Shown here piece after piece: positions 1 to 10,600 of a DNA stretch of 64,000 bases. A program made the position numbers and the translations under genes. The stretch is from contig VUYV01000156.1 of the NCBI GenBank assembly GCA_008711295.1, forward strand, positions 1,860,516-1,924,515, given 5' to 3'. This DNA comes from Anarhynchus alexandrinus (Eukaryota; Chordata; Aves; Charadriiformes; Charadriidae). The notes under the pieces were generated by a model. The model searched no databases and was not told the DNA's origin. It was given only the letters and a program-made list of their open reading frames with translations. Each line of letters begins with the position of its first letter. Positions within the stretch are counted from its first letter, which is position 1.

Positions 1-2256
1 CTTCTGTGACTGAAGAGGGATTTGTAACCATGGCAAACATTTCCATGTAATGAACTGAAAATGAAAGCATGTTTTTTAGTATTTAAACACTCTCTCTTTT
101 ATGCTAAAAGATCAAAGTTGTGCACTTCAGCACACAGGTTGTATCGCCCCGTGATTCAAGAACAGCATAGCTGAGGTCAGTACACCCCAGCTCTGACATT
201 TCCAAGTAACTGGAGTTGTCCCACCTGATCTGCCAACTCCCGTGCAGAGTGGGTGCCCACACGCCTAATCCTATAAAGTTGGCCTTTTTCCACTTGCACC
301 TCGCTGTATCTCTTAGGTATACCTGCATGTTCTGGCCACATGCGGGAATGGCAATACATGTGCTCCGCCACCAGCTCTCCCTCAGCCACAAAGCACTGGA
401 AGTCTGAGGACTATCCAAGAGAAGAAAAGATGTTTGTGATGGATACTTCTCAAAGATTGCTGCCAGCCACTGGAAAACAAACGTCCCTCTCCAAGGGCTT
501 CTCAGAGGAGGACGTGGGAGAGACTTGCTAAGGAGAACGCAATCCCCTGTACGCTTCTGGTTTGTACAAGTGGCAATTGCTGCAGTTCCCTGTGGAACAG
601 CTTTCTTGGAGTCCACTGAAATACCAGCCACAGTCATTTACCAATAAAACCACATGCAAATGATGTCATCATGTAATAGAAGGCGGCTGGTACTCTTTCT
701 GACAGGGATAAAAAAGTAAGTTTTTCTCTTTGGAGAGAACATAAAAAAATAACGAGAAAGCAAGGCCATCTGGGGAAAGTAATACAACAGAACTAGAGCT
801 GGAGTGTTTGCAAGGAAGTCCACGACCGTTCTCAGTGGGAAACAAAGGCTGCCTCCAGCTGGGAGCCGAGATCTGCAGGGCTGCAGGAAAGGACATATGC
901 AGGTATACGCTACTAGTAGCATACGTCAATCTGCAGCGTGAACGTGCGTATCGGCACTCACAAAATGCTCCGGCCTGAACCTGATCTATATCTGCATATT
1001 AAGTACTCAATACAAAAATGTTCAAGGTCAGGCTTTAAGACAAGTCCCCTCTTGGTTTTGCAGTGCTGAACTGACTTCTTCCCACACTTGCTGTTCTAGA
1101 AGCATGTCTCTGAAAGGAAGGGGATTTCCTCGCATCCCTGCGATACAGTGGCAGTACCTCAGTGACAACGACAGGAGAAGCTAAGGCATCCGCACCAGCT
1201 GCCTGCTGACTGACACCGATGTGTCACCAGGCTGTAGGTAATCACTGGAGCATGACTAAGCTGAGGCAGGCACCTATAAAACCTTTGCTGGGGGCTGCAC
1301 CATCTATGCCTTCAAATACAGCGAATCAACTGCTTTAGAAGCGTACCAGGAAAGGTCCCTCACCAAAGAGTTAACGCCAGGAAGACTGCAGTGATTTACA
1401 TGGTTCGAGATCACTTCATTCTCAGCAGATCAAAGGTCTGGAGGGTAGAGACTGCAGACCAGTAAGAGCCTGCTGTGTCATGACCGCGGATATGGTTTGC
1501 ATGTTCTGTCAGCATGGCCAGAGGCTGCATTTACACAACCGGGAGACAGGCATCAATGGAACCTTCTGAGACCGCAAAAAAAGTCAAATTCTGTTTAGTT
1601 TCATCTGGGCACCAACACTTCCCCTAAGCACAAGGGCACCTTTCACGTGAGGGTAGAGGGAAGATTTAAGTCAGCAAGTTCCAACTGGCATCGGTACGGG
1701 GAAAATATATCATACCTTCAGCACCTGGTTCTTCCACAGCGGAGGGATGGGACTGGGCGATCCTTGAAGCTCTTTCCAACCCTACGTGTCCTTTTGCTGC
1801 CAACTACAACAAGACAGACAGCAAGCAAATATTGACGCTCCCGCCACCTGCTAGGAAAAGGAAAAGCAAGTTCCAATCATCATTTGTAACAGGAAGACGA
1901 CATTCTGCCACAAAAAGAGGAGGAAGTTCTCAGTGAGCCCTCATTTCCACAGGGAAGCTGAGGACAGCTGCCGTACGTTAGTGATACTTCACCACAGAAT
2001 GCAGACTGACACATGACTTCTTTGCTTCTCGGGAGCAGGCTGGAGGAAGGGACTCGCAAGCAGCTGGGTGTCAGGACAGAGCGCGGTGCGCTAGCAAATT
2101 CTTTCTCAACATCACCCTCGACCAAGAGACTAAAGTACTGAGAGAACTCATGCTTTAATAGACACTGAAATCACAAAGAAAGAAGGCCAAATGCCTTAGC
2201 AATTTCAATAAAAATATGAAAATCTTTTTACATGGTAAATTTCATAATATAAAAAG
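1..2256. other. downstream flank of TTC28, no gene recognised
   Basis: Apart from scattered short open frames I see no conserved protein, RNA gene or repeat family. The longest frame (177 codons, minus strand, 104-637) has no recognisable domain and no splice or promoter context. Confidence 0.5.
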
Positions 2257-2286
2257 TTTAATGCTGTCTGGAAACAGAGTTTTAAT
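2257..2286 (-). terminator. candidate distal polyadenylation signals (two ATTAAA)
   Basis: Two ATTAAA variants in transcript orientation (2286-2281 and 2262-2257), followed by a very A/T-rich stretch with U-runs down to about 2200. They would end a 3.7-kb TTC28 3' UTR. They are clustered but are weak-variant signals, and nothing here proves use. Confidence 0.3.
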
Positions 2287-3423
2287 TTACAAAGAAAGTC
2301 CATATAGGCCAAACATGGCTAACACTGCATACAAGGAGAGCAAGTGCTAAAGGGCTGCTGCTTGGAAGAGTCTTTGCTGACAGTCCTCTCTGAGTTACCA
2401 TCTTCAACGCTCTTTGAAGGAGTTCTGCAACCGAGGGGCCAAGTTTTCCACACACATTTGCAGCCTTTCTGGACAGCGTGGCAATGCGATGAACCCGAAA
2501 CTGCTCAAACCCATAACTACCACCTAGCCTGAAACTACCAGTGTTTCTTAACAGATTCACAGATATTTCTGTGAACCTGGATCTATTCTGCAACTTGAAA
2601 GAGATGTTCACAGAACGAGTTTGACCTAATGAAAAGAAATACGGCCTACAGTGATATACGTGAGTGTAGCATCCCTTCAATGCTTTTTCCTTGTTTAAGT
2701 AAGGTACGATTAAAAAAAAGAAAAATCAGTACCAGGCCAGAGTACAGGCTAACCAACAAGATCAAATCAAACTGGATTTTGATCAGAGAGATTGTTTACT
2801 GTTCCCATTTAGTTGGAGCTAAAGACAGTCAATAAAAATCTGTAATCTCACACAGTAAAACATACAGGGCAAAACCAAACTAAAATACATTCTACGGCCT
2901 TGGGGAATGGTTGCATGTGGCAGGTTTAATGTGAAAGTGGATAATACCTAATTCTTATTGCTCACTGTATTAAGCAGTGTTGTCACTTGTACCATGCACA
3001 AATACAACGACGACAAATGCATTTAAACTCCACAGAAGGAATTCTAATATCAAACGGAGAACATGTTCTTTTCATTTCCTGAATGTCTCCACATACTGGG
3101 CAAACCTGATAAAACTTTTCTTTTCCTCACAAAGGGGTCGTTTCTCATTCAGGGGGTGGAGGAGTGAGGCACAAGGTGTGTGAAGTGTCTCCCAGCCATG
3201 AGCAAGCATGCATCTTCATGGCTCTCATTAAGCCAACGGAAGTGCCCTGTGTCAAGTCAATGGAAAGACATTTCCCAAAGGACTTGTTCTAGTGACACTC
3301 ACCTTCCATATTTATACAACACCGATTTCCCAAATACTGAACTTCCTCTACATCTGAACCCTTCCCTGTTTCTAATGCTCCCCCCTCCCTTAAAAAAACA
3401 ACTGAAAAACCACCCCCCACCCC

Positions 3424-3424
3424 N
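3424..3424. other. unresolved base (N)
   Basis: A single N within a C-rich run (CCCCACCCCNCC). The local homopolymer makes the length uncertain. Confidence 0.95.
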
Positions 3425-4369
3425 CCTACTGGCAGCATGAAAATGGGTTGTACCAAAATGGCAATACAGAATTTCTACAGATTAAAAAGAGCCTTTAGTT
3501 ATGGAAGTAAACTACAAGTAAAGAGGCTTAGTTCTGGCATGTTATGCAGCACTACAGGGAGTATTTGCTGTTGCTATAAACACAAAGCTGCCCACTTCCA
3601 TCCTGGATGTTCCTGGGATGTCGTTTTAACAGTTATGCTGGTCAGAAACAGATTAGGTCACATGAAGTCTCTCAGCAGACTTGTGACCACAGCAAGTTGC
3701 ATGATGAGCAATATCACCGTCTACATGATGGGTAGACGCTGTACTGACTCATTTTGCCCCACTATTCTAATTTTTCCTGCCAAATGACGAGAAGATGATA
3801 TCTAGCACCAAACCATCACAGAAAGATGTAACGTACAGACAAGTAACTTGCATCATACGAGTTGAATGGATTTACTCAACTGTTTTGCTACATTGCATAA
3901 TTTAAGTAGATGAATAACTACTCTTTTTGTCTTTCTGCACTGAAACTTTTGTGATCACCCATCCCGTTAGCTGACTGTAACAACACAGCCCTCTATTCTT
4001 TGCCTTTAGTGCCTGCGTTGATTTCTTGCAATGGCAAAAAGGAAAACATTCTCCAGAAACCAGTGGATTCTAGAATATCCTCAAAGCAAGCATTTGATAT
4101 ATGCACCATGAGTTAGCTGAGCCTAAGTAATTTTATATTCTGGTATCAGAATTGCATCCTCTGTCCTGCTATCATGCTTTTCCTCCAAGATCCCTAAGAA
4201 AATCACAATTATCAGATCCATATTTCAAGAAGAGCGTCCAGACATGATAAGTGCAACAATTATCTGCATCAGCAATGTGCCCCAATACGTTTGCAGAGCT
4301 GACTGCACTCACCATTCAGGCAGTCAGTTGCAAGACTGGAAGTTGACTTAAGATCCAGCTAAAACTCAG

Positions 4370-4562
4370 GGCCTAATTAATTAAGCCTCACAACACCTCT
4401 GTGAGGTAGGTAGGTAAGTATTACTATCCCCATTTAGATAGAAAGGGAAGACGAGGCACGGAGAGGTGAAGTGATTAGCCTTCAGTCACTCAGCGAATTT
4501 GGGGAGTGCAGAATAGAACCCAAAAGCCTTGGCGATCCAGTGCTCCGACTTCATAGCACACG
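4370..4562 (+). repeat. MIR SINE (ancient), plus orientation
   Basis: The match to the MIR family core and 3' half is recognisable: CCTCACAACACCTCTGTGAG, GTAGGTA, TATCCCCATTTAGA, GAGGCACGGAGAGGTGAAGT, then a TCAGTCACTCAGC stretch and AGAATAGAACCCAAAAGCC. These correspond to the conserved MIR blocks (bulk of the core and the region after it). The 5' tRNA-like part is missing or too diverged to see. MIRs are old amniote-wide SINEs and are rare in birds. The copy is antisense to TTC28 and lies in its 3' flank or long UTR. Confidence 0.85.
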
Positions 4563-5394
4563 GCCTGTGAAACACTTCGCTTGGATCTCAGTGTGCAGTG
4601 CGGCTGAGTTAATGCTACCACATGCCCACAGTTTTCAGTGCATGTAAATTGTCATTTTGAATCTGATTACATCACTGCATTCAATAGCTGCTTAAATATC
4701 TCCAACTTGATCCATAACACCTGAACACCATCTAGCCTAGGAAAGCTTACTTTACACATCACCCCTGGGTTCTCTTGGTTCTCTTTTCTCCGCGGATCAG
4801 AGGGCACACAGGTTCTGCATACGGCCGCTCTGCTTGCTGCCTCATGCACGTGCTCTGACTGCACTGACATCTGCTTAGACTGGCGTACTCGCTCCGACAG
4901 AAGCTTGCTTCCACAGCAGGGGAAAGGTTTGCAGACCTGCCCGTGATGAGCTATGTGGAATGATTTAGCAGGATCGGTCTGGTGATTTCTAAATCTCATA
5001 CCCTGATGTCACATTCCTGCCTACTGTGGAACTGTAAAACAATGTTCTGAGCTTCAGTGTGTGTAACCCTTTTTTGTGTGCGCTTAGCTGACAGAAGACA
5101 TCTGTGCTGCCCAAATACTTGACAAGATGAAAATTTCACCATCATAATGCTGTGTGCCAGAAAGGTGAGAGCATTCGGTAAAACCAGACCTCATCTCTGA
5201 CACACGCTCACTGCCTCCCGCTGAGGCTCACCTTGCCTGTTACGCCCCAAACACTCTTTTTGAGCAGACCAACCAGCCAAATATCACCTGAAAGGTATCC
5301 CTCCAGAAAAGTTACCTGAGACGCAGGTTTTAGGGCACCTCTGTCCTCCTGTCTTTGTTTCACCAGCCTCTAAATGATGCAAGAGAACTGCCAG

Positions 5395-5986
5395 TATCGT
5401 GCTGCTACGGAGTTTATTGCCAGCAACTTCTTGTGTTTGGCTAACTCGGCAGAGATACCTGGAGGTATGTTATCTTGTCCTCTCTGTCAGCCTTTGAAAG
5501 AAATCAAATAAATGGCTTGTACTTCTCCAAGCAGAAACTTGTGCATACTTTCTTTGTGGTATACATGAAAGTTCTGCCTCCTCTCACTTCCCTCTCCAAT
5601 CCCTGATATGTATAATTTCTGTATAAAAAGCCAGCTGTAAAATCTCCTGTTAGGTTAAGAAATACAAGTAGGCGGCTTAAAAGCTAGTATTTTATGAACA
5701 GACAACTAGATTCATTGGACCTGTTGCTGCAAATACTGAACACTACATAGAACCTGTCATCAAGTGAGTGTGGCCAAGGTCCTGATAAGGGAAACGAAAA
5801 CCCATCTGTGTAAGGCCCGTGTTCCTACACAGTGACAGACAGGGCCGATCTGTCACGTTCCTGTGCATTGCCAACTGTGGGTATGACCACGGCTTCTTAG
5901 ATAATGGTTCTGTATTGATAAAGGCAAGTGGGCAGAAGCAAATACTTTAACAAGATTTTAAGTCATCAGCTGGTACTCAAGACATT
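5395..5986 (-). other. TTC28: TTC28 3' UTR, short form (inferred)
   Basis: This is sequence immediately after the TGA stop. The only canonical AATAAA on the coding strand in the whole 1-5986 flank lies at 5418-5413 (TTTATT on the plus strand), about 570 nt after the stop. Cleavage would fall near 5395. The 3' end is inferred from the signal alone. A much longer UTR is possible (see the 2257-2286 signals). Confidence 0.4.
5413..5418 (-). terminator. candidate polyadenylation signal AATAAA
   Basis: AATAAA in the transcript orientation, in the context GGCAATAAACTCC, about 570 nt after the TTC28 stop. No strong GU-rich element was judged. Confidence 0.4.
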
Positions 5987-7611
5987 TCAACATTTGGAGG
6001 AAGGAAAAAATCTTCCCGGTGACAAAAATTTATAACCGTTCCCAGAAGGCAGCCTCAAGGGGCGCGCGGTTCCTGGAGTGCTAGTGGAAGGCGGAGAATG
6101 AGTTGATGTCACTGCATTTGTAGTTTCAGGGCGCCTGTGTCCATTCGGAGGGTTCTTTTGTGGAGAAGCAAGGTGCTGCTCAATAGACAGGTCCTTTAGT
6201 TCCAGCTTATCTGCACTTTCTTCTTTGCTGTGCCGTGGAGATAAATTGAGCAAGCTGAGGACATCTTTCTTAGAAGTCATTGTTCCAGGAGCTCCTCGGA
6301 GAATCTTTATGGGGCCAGTGGAGTGATGGGGAGTGCTTTGCCAGAACATCTTTAAGTTGTGAATTGCTTGCACTTTTTCATCGATGGCAGCCATTTTTAA
6401 TTTGTCTATGTCTGGGGCATCAGCTGGACTTGAGCGAGCAGAACCAGCTGAGGAGTAAGAAAGAGCAGGAGATGGAGTGCTGCCACCAGGAGACTGATGC
6501 CCTGAGCTTGGAGAGATATTTCTGGGTGATTTAGAAATATGGGCACTGTAGGGAGAGCTGGGGTACTTGAGTTTAAAGTGAGGCTGCTCCGTTAAGGACC
6601 CCTGTGAATCACAACTTGGAGATGGCTGCCCACTGTATTGGCCCGTGCCTTCTTTGTTTGACATCTCTGATGTTGTAGGGCTATTATAGCCAGAACTCAC
6701 TTTCTGAAGGGATGAACTCCTTGTTGGAGGCTTTGGTTTAATTGCAAGAGGTGAAGACTGATTCTTCTGACTAGAGCTGATCGGCCGACTGAATGCGCTG
6801 GTCTCTGAAGATCTGAATGCGGACACGCCTGCTGGGGTGGAAGCCCCATCATCTGAATTGTTGCTCTTGCTTATTTGGCTGCTGCTTCTCTGAAGACGTT
6901 CAACAGCAATGAGGTGACTCTGAGTTTCCTCGAGAATTTTTTGGGCCAACTCTTGCGGATCAAGCTTTGGATTACTGTCCTCCTGGGATTTGACAGTGCT
7001 GTCAGTCTCAGTGCTAGACTGGTCAGATTCCCCAGTATCAGAACTTGCAAGTTTCCCAACTTTTTGGAAAGGTGAATTTGGACTGGGAATAAGAGTCATT
7101 TTAACAGGAGAATTTGGAGTACTTACGCTCCCTTTGGAGTTGACAGACTCTTTAATGCCTCCAGTCTGACCAGTTTTGGGCTGTTTGTGATCAGGGGAAA
7201 ATCTTGGTTTTATGTTTTCTTGGTAACTGGCCAAAGGCTCGTTGCTGATTATAGAAAAACCTTCATACTCTTCCTCATCTTTGCTGGCTACAGTACTGGT
7301 TTGTGGTGACAACTGGCTCTGTACTGCAGACCGATGCGGATAGATGTTCTTGGGCCTCTCGTAGTCCTGGCGTCCTCTGTGTCCCACACCATCTGGCACG
7401 CTCTCTGGCTTGGAAACAAAACTCATGGAAGAAGCAATGGAGCTCAGGCTATACACAGAAATGGCATCTGATGCAATGCTCTCTGGACAAGTAGGAGAGA
7501 ACGGAGGGTTTTGATACTGGGGTACAGGGTTGGAGATAGACTGAGCAGAAGCCAGTGACTCTAGTGATGAGGAACTGTCCAGGCTAAGGCGCTTAGGCAG
7601 CTCTGTAGAAT
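5987..7611 (-). CDS. TTC28: TTC28 terminal coding exon 18 (Ser/Pro-rich C-terminal tail, stop)
   Basis: 1625 nt, residues 1628-2168 and the stop TGA at 5989-5987. The acceptor is ctgttttag|ATTCTACAG. It starts [20 protein letters not shown] and ends [13 protein letters not shown]. The composition is strongly Ser/Pro/Thr-rich with many SP and TP sites, a proline-rich [10 protein letters not shown] patch that could bind an SH3 domain, and a helical island around [20 protein letters not shown]. The tail is predicted to be disordered. The last 15 or so residues are conserved in my recollection of the human protein, suggesting a functional C-terminal motif. Confidence 0.96.
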
Positions 7612-10600
7612 CTAAAACAGAAAAAAAAATATGTAGAAACATGCCCCTAGATAGACAGTAAAATCAAACAATCCCAGATTGTTCTATCAGAATTAAGAGG
7701 AAATGCTACAAAACATGCACTCAGACGCTGTGCTACTTCAAAAACCCCAACTACTACTTAGGTGAGTAAAAAAAATGCACACAGCCCAGGAAATGCCCAG
7801 GCAGGAACCTCAGTCCAGGTATCCTAGATGAAACTTGTCAATTCATTATCATTTTATATCTCAAAAACAAGAGTTGGTTATACATCCTCCAGTTGCTGGA
7901 CTCTATTCCCAGCTTTGGCCTCAGCCAAGTCTTAGTGTTTGTTTCCCATATGAAAATAACACTTGCTGCACCTATTGTATGATGTATGGTCTGTATGACA
8001 CGTGTGTGATGAGGTGTGTATGATCTCTGCAAAAGGTAAGAGCGTGAGATTTTAATAGAAGCCATTCTGATCAAGTCATCACAGGAGCAAACACTACTGT
8101 AAGTAGCTTTACCAAAAAGTGCCAGCAAGGATTGTAGAGCAAAGTGCATGGTCCTCCTATTAGCTTGTTTCCCAGTTTTCAGAATCACCTCCTCTTGGCC
8201 AACTTCGCAAAGGTCAAAACCTGTAGTGGAACATGGAGCAGAAAATCACACCTATGAAAGACCCAATGTCTTAAACAAGTGTGATCTCATTTATAACACA
8301 AATAGAACAAAGAGAGATGAGATTCTACAACGTCCTGGAATGATGACTCTTCACCTACAACGTACAGTTTGTTGGTTTGTTTTTATTACTATTTAGCACG
8401 CCTTCTCCAGCAGGTTGGCGAGCTTTATGGTGCTGGACTGTGAGCACATACACATAAACAAATCACTCCTGTCCAAACTGAGAAACAAAATGCACTTGTC
8501 AGTACTGTTTTAGTTGCAAATTATTTGGAATTGTGGGGGAATGACATACTAAGCACATCTCAGGGGACAGTGTCCCACATGCCCCTACAATTCATCATTA
8601 ATTCAAATTTCTCTCACAGAAACGGGTCTGAAGAAGAGCACAGAACTTGGAATTTAGCAAATGAGGGCTGGGCTGCAGGAGGCATGACTGTGTGTGAGAA
8701 ACGATGCCTGGCTTTTACGAGCTCCTTAAACAGTCTTCTTGGATGTTTCTTTTCCCTGCAATATTGTTTTACTAACTCTAAGCAAGGTCCAAGCTGGAAT
8801 AAAATCTAGTTTGATATTTAGTTCTCATCTGTCTTTTCTGCAGGATGTAGACCCTGGTACATACTGTCACCCTGGTATGTCCTACCCTTGCCCCGTGCAC
8901 AGGTTTCCCTGCCAAAGGAATGATTAGTTCACTTCAGGTAGAATCACAGAATGGTTAGAGTTGGAAGGGAGCTTAAAGTTCTAGTTCCAACTCCCCTGCC
9001 CTGGGCAGGGACACCTCCCACTAGACCAGGTTGCTCAAAGCCCCATCCAGCCTGGCCTTGAACACCTCCGGGGATGGGGCATCTAGAAGGCCAAAAGCAA
9101 ACGCAAGAGGGGAACAGGATCCTGAAATAAAAACTGGGGTTAAACCAACTCGACAGCATGAAGCTGCTGTCATCCCTGAAATCCATGTTCTGCTGACTCA
9201 GGAGATGTTTTGGTGCATAAGAGAAAAATCCCCCTTAACTGGCCAACTGGCGAGCAGAGCTCTGTGCATGTGAACTGGCAAAGACATACTGAGCAGTCAG
9301 GGACCACATCCAGAGATGCAAAGACAGACAAGCAGATCTGAAGCACCCAGACAAACAAATCTAAAGCTGTGAGTCTCATCCCTACCTCAAGCCACTATAT
9401 GAGACACTAACAATATTTTTAGAAAGACAACGGAAAGAAGTATTTTCCTACCTAGAGCTGCCAGAAACTCATGACAGCCAGGCAGCCTCCAGAGTTGGAC
9501 ACTGATAGAAACCTGGATTGGTGCAGAAGAGAAATCTTGCTCCTTCTCGCCTGCCTGAAGTTGAACCAGGACTTGATGCAGCTGAAGATAACAATACAAA
9601 CATTAGTCATTCCTTACAAATCACATCACTGCTTCCCCGACAGTCACGGTTAAGGAAATGCACTGCAAACATCCCCTTCCTTGTACACCCTTATATTCAG
9701 CTGCTGCTCCTGAACAGAACAGTGAGATGAAAAGGTCTGGGCAGAGGGACAGTCCAGGGACAGCAACAATGGACAAGCTTGAACAGCAGCAAAGGTAGGG
9801 GCAGAACAGGGGTGAGGGTTGGGGTGTGTGGCCAGTGGAAACTGAGCAAGAAGGAAGCACAGCAGGAAAATCTGTGAAGTGAAAGAAAAGGAAAGAGACG
9901 CTTTGGGGCTGCTCACAGAAATATATGAAAGCTCATTCCATGGCTGAGCCGTACTCCTGATGCAAATCCCAAGAAACTCATTCTCAGCATTTAACTGGGC
10001 AGAACAAGTCATATGAAACCATGGACGACTTTCCTAACACTTCCATGGGGTCCAGGAAAGAAGTTTCTCAACTGTGCCGAAGGGACAGGAGTAGCAAAGT
10101 AGAGAAAAAAATATGTTTATGAAAATCTGACACAAATTAAGGTGCCAGGATCCCATGTAATTCAAAAACACAGCCAGGGCAGGAAGGATGGAAAGTCATT
10201 AACCAGGGACCAGCTAACCTCAGGACCACCCATCTCTTACAACCCACAAAAGCTTACACAGTCTTTTTTCCACAGTAGCACTACGGAGCAAATTCCAGGC
10301 CTGAAAGCGGCATAAAGACACTACTCTGCAGCGCAGGGAAATGGGTCTGCAGTGACCCAGACATTTTATCCTGCACAGCAGTGTCATTCCCCAGTGCATG
10401 TAATACTCACCATTCCCACCATATTTTTAACAGCCTTCGGGCAGCAGATTACAAGAAAGGAAAAGAGAGGAGAAAAGAAAGAACACGGGTTATTCTGTGC
10501 TGCAAAACGCCTGTGATAGGGAACCCTGCAGTGACACATCCACATGCAAACCAGCATCCTGACTGCAAGATGCTCTATCCAGAGAGAGAAGGGAGCAATG

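Larger units (their letters stand above)
2287..5394. other. 3' flank or distal 3' UTR of TTC28
   Basis: Non-coding, moderately A/T-rich sequence containing the MIR (4370-4562) and one unresolved base at 3424 inside a C-rich run. It would be UTR if the distal poly(A) signals are used. Confidence 0.5.

Noticed and set aside
104..637. 177-codon minus-strand frame at the window start
   Set aside because: No recognisable domain or conservation pattern, and competing open frames on the plus strand. I could not link it to a neighbouring gene.
10395..10411. RBFOX site next to the microexon
   Set aside because: TGCATG occurs on the plus strand only; the transcript strand reads CATGCA, which is not the RBFOX motif.
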